Below are positions 12,164 to 25,182 of a stretch of DNA of 64,000 bases, in pieces. Numbering within the stretch: position 1 is the stretch's first letter; every line of letters starts with the position of its first letter. A program made the position numbers and the translations under genes. Source of the DNA: Marisa cornuarietis. Lineage: Eukaryota; Mollusca; Gastropoda; Architaenioglossa; Ampullariidae. The notes beneath the pieces were generated by a model. The model was given only the letters and a program-made list of their open reading frames with translations, made no database searches and was not told the DNA's origin. Location of the stretch: positions 3,382,501 to 3,446,500 of the forward strand of contig SMMW01000634.1 of the NCBI GenBank assembly GCA_004794655.1. The letters run 5' to 3'.

Positions 12164-12599
12164 TAGTGTTCTGTATTGTAACTAAATGGATTAAAAAACA
12201 GTTTTATATAACAATAGTTTGAACTTTATACCACGAAGTCTGAAATATTTCAATTCTCAACCTTTCCGATTTGGCTATATATAGTACACTGTGACGTCAG
12301 CTTACTTCAGTAGCCGCTTGGCAGTAGTACTGCATTATATCACAAAATAATGTAATAAACTCTGGATGACGTGTACATGATGGTATTATGTAATGTGATG
12401 CAATATTGCATCATTCTATTCTTATTTAGGATGTTGTTACAGTCATACTGGATAAATTTACACGGTGAAACATAGAAAATGAACTATGTCAAATATCCTT
12501 AAAACGAGAACCACTAAAAAAATGTTCATGATTATATTCGTGTTCAGCACACCAAGATACTACAGTTTACGACCTTTTTAAGTCAGTAATAATTTCAGT
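12164..12599. other. No gene recognised
   Basis: AT-rich spacer between the degenerate ORF and relic F. No exon or repeat that I can name. Confidence 0.45.
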
Positions 12600-13640
12600 G
12601 TTGACTAGTGTAATAAGTAGCTCAAAGATAGCTGTTTTTTAACAGGCGACCTGGTCAAACTCATTGCTCGACGAAAGTGAAGACAACAATGGCATCATAC
12701 GGGCCGGAGGTGGGGCTGACAACAGTTTTCTATGAGCACAAGTTGCACTAAGTGTTGTCGACAGTTTACGAAGCGTGTGGCAGTGCTGCACATTTTTCGT
12801 TAACAGCAGGATCCCCATTGAAAACGAATCCTGCTTATGTGGTGTGCATGTAAGCAATATTAAACCGTAAGATAAAACTAGGTGTACGAAGATCAGCTGA
12901 CCCTGATATCTCCGCAGTATGAGGGTACGAGAAGACATATAGAAATAAAAAAGTAGGCATATGATATTCTTTAACAACTCATGTTAGATAATAACTTTTT
13001 GATGTGCTGTTTACTTTAGATATTTCGGAGATTGAAATAAATTCAATGTTGCTAAGGATTTTTTATATTGTTTTTTTTATATTATTTAACGTTCTTTGCA
13101 TTTGTTGAAAAATTTCTTTAGAATAATGTATTTACAGCATTTAAAAAACAATAATAACTATTGATACAATGGGCTCAAAGATTTATGTAAACTCTAGGGA
13201 TGATAATACTTGTATTGCGCTTGTCTCGTGAAGATACTATGTAAAACACACCCTTTTTAGTTGAATGTTCTTTTGAAACCCTTCTGAAACAGATCCAGAG
13301 CTCCAGGGTTGACTAACACAAATACAGACACAACAGTCTGACATCTGATTGCTGCCTGTCACCCACACATCCACAATGATTGCTTGGAGACATAAAGACA
13401 TAAACAAAACTCTGAAGTAAGGAAATTAATATAATATTTAAAATTATTTAACAGACAAAATAGTTATTGACATTCACGAATATACATTAGCTTACCTTGA
13501 AACATTATTATAAATAAAAGTTTTGTCGCTAATGTTTTAAGTCCTCTTTAAAGCCCCCTATGTCAGGTTCGGAGCTCCACATGAAAAGAACACAGACATG
13601 CTCTTTCTTCAGTCGCTATCCTTTTCAAGATCCTGAGCAC
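12600..13640 (+). pseudogene. Relic F: last exon and 3' flank of the 12-Cys family
   Basis: Positions 12646-12680 match exon 6 of copies A, B and E, encoding DLVKLIARRK and a stop, behind a usable AG acceptor. The downstream flank aligns in patches with A 3304-4450, including the AATAAA-containing stretch near 13037. No exon 1-5 sequence is found upstream; similarity to the family starts at about 12600. It is best read as the 3' stump of a deleted copy. Confidence 0.7.
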
Positions 13641-13712
13641 CAGTATAAGAATAATCAAGATTAGATGTGAACGTTTACAAATTTGAGTGAACTTGGAATG
13701 ATTGTTATTTAT

Positions 13713-14739
13713 GTACTTTTTCTGGAATGTAAGGAAACAGGGCTTTACATCAGCTGTCTAAGGAACAAAGGTTGGGTGGAGGTTGGGTTGTCTTACTAAA
13801 ACCAAATGTAACAAACAAAATGTGTGCAGACTAGCAATTTTGTATAATATTCCTAACAAATAAAATAAAGAGTAATATCTAGTCAAGTTTGTCAGTGTCT
13901 AGACTCTAGAGAGCACTACATTGTCAGCCCCTAAAACGCCAGACAGCTGGTGGCTTTTCCCAGAAATCTTTTACAGAAAATAAGGAACCACCTGGCAACA
14001 AAAATCATGCCTCCTCAAGTAATGTTACTGTTAATAATATAATCCTAGCATACAGAAGAACAGAATGTGAGTGGCTGCTAAAAATTCAATGATTTAAGTC
14101 TAGATTCCATGATAAAGTTATGCTCCCCAAAGACTTCTTTCCTGATGGTTCAATTCCGTGTGCAGTTTGTCTCTTTATTGAAGAAGCTTTTGAAGCTTTC
14201 TTGATGAAAGAGTTACATGTTAATGTTCATCCTATCATCCTGCAAATGCTGGCTAAGAAAGATGAGGACAGAGTGTTTTACTTTTAATTCTACTACTTCA
14301 GTAGGTGTTCACAAAAGTTGGCAGTATCACTAAATGTTAAATATCAAGAGACCAAAGATGGCAAAACCTATGAAGCTAGTGGACACTGAACCTCTATATA
14401 ACTAACTGAACCTATAACTGTGTAGCTCAATGTTTGCAACAATTAATTTTATTACTGTGTATTTCTTTGCAGCCTAGTCAACACAACACATAACAACATC
14501 CATGTTGACTTTTCTAAAAAGTGAAATAAATAATTAATTTTGGTAGTTATGTTTAAGTTTATGTAGCCAAAAATTAAAAGGCGGTCGTATTTTCCATCAA
14601 ACACATAAATTACACGAAAGTGTTCGATAAAACAGAATTACTAAGCGTTCACCTTTTCTTTTCTCACTTTCTCAGTTTCCTGTTTTTGTGAAATTGTTTA
14701 CTCTAAAACCAAATAGCTTTATATAGACATGAGATGGAG
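13713..14739. other. No gene recognised; one 55-aa ORF
   Basis: An open frame at 14120-14287 (+) encodes 55 residues beginning MLPKDFFPDG with two cysteines. It matches nothing I know and may be chance. The rest shows no domain. Confidence 0.3.
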
Positions 14740-15227
14740 ACCTGAAATTTGGCTGCGTGTTTCTTCATACATATCTAAACATTTCCCTTTTGAGGGCTTT
14801 TTAAAAAATGGTTAGTGGTTTAGTAGTTACTATATTTTCATTTTTTCTTCTCTTTGCCATTTCAGTTTCTTCTTTTTGTTAGTTTGTTTACTTTAAAACC
14901 TTACAACTGAATATTTACATGTGAAACAGACCTGAAATGTTGTTGAGTTTTTCTTCATACATATCTAAACCCTTCTATGAGATTTTGAGGTTTTTACAAG
15001 AATTATTTAGTAGTTCATTAGTAACACTGTTGAAAAATCAAAATTTCTTAAATTTTAACACACTGCTTTACAAACAAAATTCAATAAAAGTTAGTTAATT
15101 TGATTTTGCTTATTTCTCTTCAGACAACTGCAGATCGCTTCTTTAGTGAACCATTTCAAAAAGAAATTTGAGTCTACTCACACAAGCTTTTAAGAATGTT
15201 TGTTTTGGCGCCATTTTGGGTCAATTT

Positions 15228-16800
15228 TCACGGCAACCGATAGCGTGACGTGTGCAGTATAAGCAGCTTTTGAACCTTCATTCTAGGGCAAACTAGTTGA
15301 GTTAAAAATATAGCGATATCGTGTAAGGCGTACATTTTTTTCGGGGTGTGTGCCTCCCCCCTTAACTGAATGGTTTTGCGAAAGAATAAAAGATCTTTTC
15401 TTTGTATGTTTTCGTCATGCAATCTGTTAAAATTTATTGCAATTGTCCAGATGCATAAAGACCACTCCAGCAAGTTTATGAGTGCAGCAGCCCCTTACAA
15501 AGATGTGATTCGTGGGTAAAGAGATGTTCATTCATGATAAAAATACCCTAGAAGATGTTAAAGTTGGATAATTGAATTCAACAGATGGCACTTAAATGGT
15601 GTCTCACGAGCTCATTTTTTTCAAAGACGAAGCCAGACATTCATGGAGAATGGTATATTAACCCTAAATATAATGAAGATAATACAAAAGATTATTTAAT
15701 TTCAAACAATTCTCAGCAATAAACAATAAATTTGTTTACGACAAATGTTTATTTGACTTCCCTACTCTTGAGTGATGATGTGCTGATTCTCAAACAGTTA
15801 GTAGAGTTTTTTTCTAAAAACTTCATATACATGTACAATATGTGCGTTTCTTTAATAGAAATACATTACTATGGATGATGTGGCATAAATGTAATTGTTA
15901 GAAATTCGCCTAAAACTTGGAGAAAAAAGGCTAAAGGCAACAGGATCGAGTTTACAGACGTTGCAGCACTGTGAAACTAATGTAACCTGCAAAAGCGGGT
16001 TTAAAGAATCTAATGGAGTATCAACAAACCGATTGGCTGCTATTACAGTAATTGAAGACCCAGCAAGAGAATCGTGTCGGATTCTTTGTCTGTCTTTCCT
16101 TCTTAGGTCTTGGATCTTGAGGGTATAAGGACAGCAGCATACTTCTGATTTCGATTTTATCAATAACTGTTAATTGCATGGTTCTACGATAGAAAAACGT
16201 CTCTCCTATGCATACTTTTTAACATCACATGAAATCAAAACCCGTTAAAATTCGTTGGTGACTTTCCAGATGCATCCACATTACTTCAGCAAGTATATGA
16301 GTGCAGCAGTGCATTTAGAAAGATGTCATTCCTGGGTTAAAGGGCTGTTGCGTGTGATAAAGGAATGCAGCAGATGGCCCTGAAATGGGTTCAGGAGTTT
16401 AAAAGACGAAGACGGGCATTCATAAAGGCTGGTACATTTTTACTGAACAAAAAGAAGATAATAGAAAAAAGGATGCCATCTTAAAACATTGCACAAAACA
16501 ATAGATTTGTTAATCAAGAATTTCCTCTTATTTAGTCCTGAGATGTTGAGTTTCACAAAGCTACCGGAGTTCTTTAAAACCATTTTTGAATGTGTTAGTT
16601 TGTAGAGCAGAAATTCATCATTATGTATTGCGTCGAAAAAGCATGCTTTTTAAGAAAAAAGACATTTTTGGGGGTTTGTGAATTTGTGAATAATTAAGGT
16701 CAGAGTAAGACAAGAGTCACGTTAGAGGCAGAAAAAACTAACTTGAGATTAATAAGATAAATATCTCTACACTAGTGAGCTGCAATAAGGAATGGCGATT
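15228..16800 (+). repeat. Two diverged direct repeats in the outer palindrome arm
   Basis: Two units share the order: a tract matching CCAGATGCAT, then AGTGCAGCAG, then GATGTGATTC or GATGTCATTC, then a segment ending in an AAGACGAAG motif and a GGCATTCA-type motif. One begins near 15440 and the other near 16260. A third, more diverged direct copy lies at 45780-46240. No open frame of note is seen, and the function is unknown. Confidence 0.6.
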
Positions 16801-17040
16801 AAAAATGTTTCTCCACTGTCATATCAGGGGTGAGGTAATGATTCGCATAATTTCGCTTACTGCTGATACTAACTCGTTTGCTTAGCCCAGAGTTCAAAGT
16901 TTCAAAATAAGAAGTAAAAAAAAAATAGCAATTAGGGAGTTTACAAAGGTTGCCTTAACTATGCAAGTCTGTCATCCGAGGCATGAAAGGGAATAGCAAA
17001 TAAGAAGAATACAAAAATTGAGAACGATTGAGATCTAGAG

Positions 17041-17042
17041 AA

Positions 17043-17134
<92 letters not shown>
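17041..17134. repeat. (GAAA)n microsatellite upstream of gene B
   Basis: About 23 GAAA units, ending some 640 bp before the start codon of B. Equivalent arrays stand upstream of E (inverted, 29814-29880) and C (39656-39759), so the array was part of the ancestral duplicated unit. Confidence 0.95.
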
Positions 17135-17690
17135 AGGTCTGTTTCTTTCTTTTTTTTGAGTCTGTGTAGCCTGTAAAATATTAATACTTCCAGAAAGTAT
17201 TTTCATCTACAAGTTCAAGCTACCTGCGATTCTCTACTCCGGCAGAAAAATATAAAAGTGCATCTGTCGACATTTAAAACGAAATAAAGTAAAATCAAAA
17301 TCTTAAGTGTCGTTTAAAAATTAAAATTGCTTTTTATTAAATAACGATAAAATGACGAAGCTTACAGAATATATTCAGAAAATTTACTGCAGTTCTTAAA
17401 TATAAAAAATATCACAAAAATTCGTCTATGAAATTTGAAATATACATGATAGGAATATGCTAAATATAAATAATAAAGGATGTATTACTTAAAAGTTTAC
17501 AGGAGGCGAGGGGGGCTTACCTCCATCCTTCCTTTCATCTTCTCTTATCTTCCTAGTTCATCAGTATTTCTAGCCTGGTCACAGTCGTTAAAATACCGCA
17601 GCATTTTAACGCAAAACAAACAGCACAATAAATTGTCCAAACAGGATAATATCTGTACAGTCAGCACCACACGGTGCATGTGAACAACAA

Positions 17691-17697
17691 TATAAAG
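17691..17697 (+). promoter_or_regulatory. TATA box of gene B
   Basis: TATAAAG lies 87 bp upstream of the ATG. The preceding stretch, with CACCACACGGTGCATGTGAA, is conserved before E (same 87-bp distance) and C. The position and conservation fit a core promoter. Confidence 0.7.
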
Positions 17698-17777
17698 GTC
17701 TGCCATAGTCACACCTCATCCACCTGCTGCCGACCGCTCACCTGTCATACTTTGGTGTTTTGTGAACAGTTTGCACC

Positions 17778-18673
17778 ATGAAGTCTTTTGTCTTCGGTTT
17801 GTTGGTCCTCTACTTTACAGGTTTGTATCAACACTGAAAGAGCTATAATATTGCAACGTTAAAGTCTTTGAATTATTTTTTAACCTCTACAACATTACTA
17901 GTAAATGAAAAAGCTTTGATGTTACTATGTCCTAGAAAATTTTCATACTTGCATTTTTTTGAATGTTTTAGGCAACGGCATTAAAAAATCATAAACTTAA
18001 GAAGAGTGTCTCATTTTCTTTCAACTTTCAGATTACATGCACAAAAGTGTACAGCTATAGTCTTAAAACAAAATATTTTTTAAAGTAAATGAAAATAAAA
18101 AATATTCTTTACTGATATTAAAGTAAAATCGAATTTCAGAATAGACTCGCCTTCTTATTTTATTGATTTTTGTTTTACTGCAGCTTAAATAGTTTGTTGC
18201 CTTATACAGATGTATCAATACTGTCTTACTTCTTGTTATTTAGACTAAAGAAAATCAACCTTAATTTTTGTAAGCAATTTAAAGACACGATGTTACCTAC
18301 ACGAATAAAAAAAATATACTTTACAGTGTACATTACCTCATTATGATTGGTAGAGTGTTCAGGTTATACATTGCTACTGTTAATAACAAAGAGTCGTAAT
18401 CCGGTAAAAAGGGTCAACCTTGATTTTTTGATAAACTGAATGTACCTCTCTATTGACTATTCCTCTTGAATGTAAATTATAAGTAATTATAAATTAAATT
18501 TGGAGCTAATGAAATTTAATTTGTTTCTCCATAGGGTCTATTGTCTTATAGATTTCGAATCTTGTGAATTATTAGTAAAATGGAATAATCTACCCGTCTT
18601 TCAGTATACATTTCAGTTTCGTTTTACATGTGTGTGTGTGTGTGTTTTGTATGTGTTTTTGCATGTGTGTGTT

Positions 18674-18741
<68 letters not shown>

Positions 18742-21700
18742 GTGTAGCTGGTGCAGTGACTGTATGTGCTCTAAACACCACTTTTTGTATCAGTAAGTAG
18801 ATTTTAGTTCATTTTGTGTTCTTTTTTCTTCTCACATTCACATTTTCTTTCGGGAAGTTTGCTATTTAGAGTTTACCAGTGTTTCTGCTTTCAAAGGTTA
18901 GACCTCTGAAAATCTAATCTTAGGTTTCCTGTCTGCAATGTAGGTAGCCTGGCTCGGGTTTCATGGTTTCCTGCAAAACGACAAAATTCCTGCGATGCTC
19001 TGCTAGTGAAGAAGTGTATCACGCCGCTATTGAGCATTCAATTCGATGCTGAAAGCATTGAAAAGACATGCTCGTAAGTATCAAGTTCTCATTCAGAAAA
19101 AAATTGGTTCAGCTTCACCGGTTGGTAAGAAAACTCAGTCAATCCACGTCTCTGTGTCCACCATATTGTCAGACCTTCTCCATTTGTAATCTTCAGTTTA
19201 TGTCTTTTTTCTCTTCAACTTTGACCGCATGGTAGCGATGTTACAGACTTTTGGCTGTCAATACAGTCACCAGTCTACTGTCTGTCGGCTTTTCGATGGT
19301 CAAAAGTTGCGAGTTGTCGTGCGGACTTACCCTATGTTCGTGTCATTCACTTGGGACTCGTCTGATTAGCAGACAAATTACAAACACATGGTAAATGCTG
19401 AAACATATTACTGGGAGAACATATGCCAGATCTGTTCGCGTAACGCTGAAAGAACGCGTGTTTTCATCTAAAACGTATTAAGCGATGTGTTCGTACTTGT
19501 GTATATTTATATATGTATAAACATTGTGCACTGTATTTTCTAAGTAGATTAAATCCTATCAAGCGAGCAGCTAGTTAGTCAAGCTGGAGTTGGGACTAAA
19601 GAGTTTCTTGGGAGAGGTACCTATCTAAACAAAACAGAAGGAAAGCATGACACTCACAACAAAACATGGCCTTTAGAAAAGAGTGGTTTCTAACACTTTC
19701 TACAAATCGTGCGAACTCAGTCATTCAGTCATTCGTCCCTTGACTGGTATTAGTCGATGTGGTGGTGAAAGCACATGGATTGAGGAGGCAGCTGACAAGG
19801 CTCGCCACTCACGTCTGTCTTAGGCGATAGTGAGCAGGTCCTACACAGGACAACCAGTCTCTCCTTCACATTTTGTATGCTAGTTCATCCTCTGACCAAC
19901 GCGGCGTCGACCAACCTGGTACCGTAAAGGACAGTCTTGGACAAAGTATCATGCAGGGCCACATCAGACAACCCTACGCCGCTTGGCTTTTGCTAGTAAG
20001 GCCTCCCAGTGTCTCACGAGAGTAGAGATTGTGCCTCTAACATCATTAGTTTTAAGTTTTTACGAGATCCGTAGCGGCCTCCTGAGGTACTTGTACTCGA
20101 ATGACTAGATTCTGCTGGAGTCATCGTTTGAAACTCACAAAGCAGGATCGCTTGTTCGAGGGACTGTTGATTGTACATCGTGATAAACCTGATGTTCTGA
20201 CTAAGACAGACCCTGTCTAGCCGAGCCATTGCAGTTGTTGCTGTTGCAATCTTGATGTGGATATCTGTCATGAATCAGACCTCCCTTTATGTAGATATCT
20301 GCTTTGCCGTTGCCATTGATAAAGACTTTACTCTTGGTAGTGTTGGTCTTTACTCCATATTCGTTTGAACCGTCTGTAGTAGAGTTTAGTTGAAGCTTTG
20401 CAATTACACAACAGAGAAATAAATACGTGTATGCTATCTTACATGCATGTCTCAGACATCTGAATCGCTCAAAGAGCTGTGTCAAAAGATACAAGTGTAA
20501 ACCTTCAAACGGCATTCAGACAATCCTACTTAATGCGGACTACCTCTGCAGTGCAGAGGGCAAGGACGGTAAGTCTTCACTAACAATTTTTTGGTCTGCC
20601 ATCCCTTTTTTTCATAAAATCTGAAAAAAACTCTTCATAACTTTCGGATAAATAAATAATTAAATTAATAAGCAAAGAAACAATTGACACTTTCACTACA
20701 ATTTTACCTTATCTTCGCCTCTTAATTGAACGAAATGTACTGCTATATTTTATTACATGATTTACGGGAGTTCATTTCTCTGTTTCTGTGTCAAATACTT
20801 TTAATCAAATAGGATTCTGTCCGTTTCATTTTGAGAAAACATGTTTTTGTTGTCAGTTATATTGACCGAATCCCAGTGCCTCCCCAACATAGACAACCAG
20901 AAGAACTGCTCAGATGTGATGGAGGAAGAGGTGATGCGAATATTGATTTTTCAAGACATTGAGGCCATGTGTAGGTAAGTTTGACGTGAGCACCTATAGG
21001 TATCTGTGATGTGCAAACAGGTCACCATCAAAATGATCTCACATGGACCTGCCTAAGCTGTCGTCTGTCGAGAAACTTGGTTTGCCCCTGATTGTGGATT
21101 GTAGAAGTGGTCTGCACATTGAAAGTTAATGGAGATGTAAATTAAACTGAGGCTTGACAGATACATTAACACGTGTATTACACTTCTACGGACTTTGAAG
21201 TCGTAGAAAACGGTACGAGGATAGTCTCAAAAAATTGTCGTGTTATTTAATTCTTTGTTATGCCTTCTTCATCTTTTGCTGTTGCTGCCGCTACTGTAGC
21301 ATCTCACCGTTATTCTTTTCTTCCTACATCTTCTTCTGCCCTTTCCAATTCTCTTAAGAACATTGCTTGTGTATCTTCCACTATCTTAACTGTGACTATC
21401 ATTAATACTATTGAAAATACACCAATGTGCAGGGCGACGAAGAATTTCGCCGTTTGTATGGTGAAAACAATGAGGGCGGACTGCAGCGAGACGGCTGTAA
21501 ACCTTATGCGAAACCATGCCTCTAGTTGGGCATTGATGTTCAAATGCGACAACCAGCCCGTGGTGGTCCGTAAGTATCGCTGTACAAGTCATTCTAAACA
21601 CTTCTAAGTGCGCAAACTTTTCCGGTTTCAAGCTACGATGCACAAAAAAATCATACGTTTTCGCTTCTATTAAAATGTGTTTTATCATATGTAGTATTTG

Positions 21701-21889
21701 TAGGATATATCGCTATAGTTGCAACACAACAGAAAACATTATGGACAAAAACAAAGCTGCAATATTTTCCATGTTCTAAAAGTGAAAGATGCAGGAATCA
21801 GACTATTAAATGATAATGAGTAGCTCACAGATACCTTGTTTTTCTCTCTAACAGGTGACCTGGTCAAACTGATTGCTCGACGAAAGTGA
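17778..21889 (+). CDS. Gene B: secreted 12-cysteine protein, six exons, 191 aa
   Basis: Exons: 17778-17820, 18944-19073, 20456-20568, 20857-20974, 21433-21569 and 21855-21889. They total 576 nt, and all junctions are AG/GT with phases 1, 2, 1, 2 and 1, so the frame is open throughout. Exon 1 gives the signal peptide (MKSFVFGLLVLYFTG; cleavage probably near residue 18). Residues 26-28 are Lys-Arg-Gln just before the first module cysteine, a likely precursor-processing site. Exons 2-5 each hold three cysteines spaced C-x(5-9)-C-x(16-20)-C, 12 in all. Exon 6 adds the basic tail RDLVKLIARRK. Introns 1 and 2 contain a GT array and an RTE fragment. The first donor is GTTTGT, shared with E. About 380 bp of the 3' flank, including the AATAAA seen in A and E, is missing. 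I do not recognise the family; DUF19-like secreted domains are one candidate by cysteine pattern only. Confidence 0.8.
18630..18740. repeat. (GT)n microsatellite in intron 1 of B
   Basis: A long GT array. Copy E has the matching, shorter CA array at 28551-28615 in the same intron. Nearby open frames of alternating Val-Cys are artefacts of this repeat. Confidence 0.95.
19719..20390 (-). mobile_element. RTE-like LINE C-terminal fragment in intron 2 of B
   Basis: Minus-strand reading gives NTTKSKVFINGNGKADIYIKG and further degraded pieces that parallel the RTE fragment at 54461-54688 (EISTEKSKVIINGSGEAELY). The same insertion is at the same intron position in A, C and E, so it predates those duplications. 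It is absent from D. Confidence 0.75.
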
Positions 21890-22191
21890 AGACCACAGTG
21901 ACGTCATGCGGACCGGAGGAGGGGGTTGACAACAATTTTGTATGAGCACAAGTTGCATTAGCTGTTGTCGACTGTTCGCGAAGCGTATGGCAATGATGGA
22001 AAATGATATATTTGCAGGATTAAAACAAAATGATATATTTGCAGGATTAAAACAAAAAGAATAGTAATTTGCTACAATGGACTGAAAGATTTATGTAGAG
22101 GCTGGCGATGATTATACGTATATTGCGCTTGTCTCATGAAGGTACTCACTATGTAAGACGTGTTTTCTTTCATTCTCTCTAAGACACTCAC

Positions 22192-22193
<2 letters not shown>

Positions 22194-22261
<68 letters not shown>

Positions 22262-22264
22262 CAC
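22194..22264. repeat. (CA)n microsatellite in the 3' flank of B
   Basis: A perfect CA array. The equivalent positions are short in A (3943-3970, with CAAA units) and moderate in E (GT array at 24499-24541). Confidence 0.95.
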
Positions 22265-23005
22265 GTGGGCGCATGATCACGGCATTCAATCTGTGAAGTA
22301 TTTCTTGAGGAAATTAGCTTGAGGGTTTTTTTAAGTTCCGGTGCTGTTGTGTATGCTGCTGCTGTTCTGATAGGGAATTATAAACTCGGCACTCGTGATG
22401 GTTTATTTTACTAAGAAGATATCAAGAATAGAAAGTAGATAAAAAGAAAAATACCCATGAGAGAGTAACGAGACATCACCATGGTATGTAGTCTAATTGC
22501 AGCCTGTCACCCTCACATCTCTTGTCACTTTTAGAAAAGATAAAGGCATCAAAAAAAACATACAATTAGGAAACTATTTAATAAGAAATATCTACAATTC
22601 ATTACAAACAAAAATCATTATCGCCATTTACAAATATGCATGAAGATACCTATAAACATTCTTTACCCGTCATAGATAAAAGTCTGTCAATGTTGTCTCT
22701 TGTTATGAAAGCATCTCTGTCAGGTTCGGACTTCTAGCAATGATAAAAATACAGACTTTTTCCAGTCGCTTACCTTCACAAAGACCGTCAATATTTTGCA
22801 CAAACGTATTAGAAGAAACACAAATAATTAAATTAGAAAAAAATAGAGAAAAGAAAGAAAACATTATCCCTAAAATTCAACAATCATTAGCAATCACAAA
22901 ATTACCAAATATTTTCCAAATTATAATTTACATTCAGGGATTTGGACCAATCGAAGAAAACAATAATCGTACAACTCACAAAATGAGATAAAAACTTACA
23001 GATCT

Positions 23006-23974
23006 AAAAACAAAAGAAGATATAAAACGACCACAACTCGTTAATTAGAAAAGAACGGGAAGATTTATCACAAAAGGTTTTCAAGTGAATAGATTATACT
23101 CTGCTAGTAAGTCAGGTCAGGACTTAAAACCACAAAAGGAAGAAAACCCGCCAGATTCCTCGACATGGTGAAGAGGAAGACTAGAACAAAACACAAAAGA
23201 TCAGAAAATAATCCCCCATAGCCTTAAGTTGTGTCACAGTTTCTGATTGTGGAGCATTTCAATGAAGTCCACTTCAAAAAACGAACGTTGTAACGTTTTA
23301 GGTGAAGAGTGCACTTATAAATGATTGCGAGCTTGAGTGTACATCTACATGTAGCTACGCTCGCGGCACTCTTCTTCCTGTTTCAAACAAAAAGGCCCGG
23401 CCAACAATTCCAACATTTTTTGTTTTAAAAGAAAGGGAGAAATGAAATGGTAAAAGAAATGGATGGAAAGTTAGACTCTCCCAGGCATTGTCACCAGTCT
23501 GCTTTGTCGATTCGACGGTCAGGTAATCCTGCACGAACAGTCAGATGAGATAGTGTTGGAGAAACAGGAATTTACTTCGTCGACATAGAAGTCTGCCCGA
23601 ACTGTCGTTCTCCTAGTTGTATCCACTGCAGGTGAATCTTCCGCACAGGAGTTGTCTCGTACTGTTGATTGGCAGTTACATCCAAGGCAGGTGAACAGAC
23701 CGCATACAAGTTTACCTGGATTGAAGACCGCTGAACTATATCCAAAATAGGAGTATGATTGCGCAGAAGAAGGTCCATCGAAATTCACGAATCAGAACAT
23801 AAAGATCCACGTGGAACACAACAGTTGATCCCGGCTTGAAGATCAACCTTGCTGTAAATAATCCTCGGTCTATGACGATTCAGCGCCACCCTTCGGCAGG
23901 AGTGGTTCAGCGTCTGTAGTTACCGCTGTGAAAGTCCGCAGAGTCGCAGAGACCTCCGATGAATTCCACTCAGA
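23006..23974. repeat. Palindrome spacer
   Basis: This is the unpaired centre between the two arms. Its left two thirds (to about 23735) are a direct copy of 8097-8775, so it belongs to the B-type block and is simply not present in the E arm. Positions 23736-23974 match nothing else in the window that I can see. No gene is supported here. Confidence 0.65.
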
Positions 23975-24495
23975 ATTGTTGTTTATAGATCTGTACTTTT
24001 TTATCTCATTTTTGTGAGTTGTATGATAATTGTTCTCTTCGATTGATGCAAATCCCTGAATGTAAATTATAATTTGGAAAATATTTGGTAATTCTTCTAA
24101 TACCTTTGAGCAAAATATTGACGGGCTTTGTGAAGGTAAGCGACTAGAAAAAGTCTGTATTTTTATCATGCTGGAAGTCCGAATCTGACAGAGATGCTTT
24201 CATAACAAGAGACTACATTGATAGACTTTTATCTATGACGGGTTACTCTCGTTACTCTCTCATAGGTATTTTTCTTTTTATCTACTTTCTATTCTTGATA
24301 TCTTCTTAGTAAAATAAACCATCACAAGTGCCGAGTTACCTAGAAGCCTCTTTGCTCGTTTGTAGTATTTGGACTTCATAATTCCCTATCAGAGCAGCAG
24401 CAGCAGCATACACAAATGCCCTCGAACTTAAAAAAAACCCTCAAGCTAATTTCCTCAAGAAATACTTCACAGATTGAATGCCTTGATCATGCGCC

Positions 24496-24544
<49 letters not shown>

Positions 24545-24779
24545 GAGAGAAAGAAAGAGAGTGCGTCTTACATAGTGAGTATTTTCATGAGACAAGCGCA
24601 ATATACGTATAATCATCACCAGCCTCTACATAAACCTTTCAGCTCAATGTAGCAATAGTTATTACGCTTTTTGTTTTAATCCTGCAAATATATCATTCTA
24701 CAAACATCTGTGTAGCAGCTGCAACGGAGTTATACCAATATAAATCAAACTAAAACAAAAATTCCTTTGCAACATTGAA

Positions 24780-24785
24780 TTTATT
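24780..24785 (-). promoter_or_regulatory. Poly(A) signal downstream of gene E
   Basis: AATAAA on the minus strand, about 400 bp after the stop codon of E, in the same context as the A-copy signal at 3701-3706. The matching segment is deleted downstream of B. Confidence 0.45.
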
Positions 24786-25182
24786 TCAATCTCCGAAATA
24801 TCTAATGTATAATGATTTTCGCAAAGTGTTATCATCCTACATGAGTAATTAGCAGGAGAAATCGGTCACGTGTAGGCTGCGGTATTTTGTATTTTTTGCA
24901 CAAGGTTATCCTATTCTTCCTATTTTATTATTATAGATATTCTGGTACCCTCAGACTGCTGAGATATTAGGGTAACACCTAGTTTGATGTCGAGGTTTGA
25001 TGTTGTTGACATTTACGCCAACATAAGCAGGTTTCGTTTTCAATGGAAAAGCTGGTGTAAGAGGAAAATTTTCCATCATTTCCATACACTTCATGAACAG
25101 TAGACAACAGCTAGTGCAACTTGTGCTCATAGCAAACTGTTGTCAACCCCCTCCTCCGGTCCGCATGACGTCACTGTGGTCT

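Larger units (their letters stand above)
14740..23005 (+). repeat. Left arm of large palindrome
   Basis: This region reappears in reverse complement at about 23975-39325. Landmarks that pair: 14745-16790 with 37410-39320; the GAAA array at 17041 with the TTCT array at 29814; the TATA box at 17691 with 29533; exon 1 of B with exon 1 of E; intron 2, including the RTE fragment, with 26690-27272; and the 3' flank at 22740-23000 with 23980-24180. It contains the whole of gene B. Confidence 0.85.

Noticed and set aside
16955..17206. Open frame rich in Phe-Leu-Ser repeats (also 39613-39987)
   Set aside because: It is only the translation of the GAAA microsatellite and its flanks.
18500..18796. Open frame with a long Cys-Val run
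   Set aside because: It is a translation of the GT microsatellite in intron 1 of gene B, not a cysteine-rich protein.
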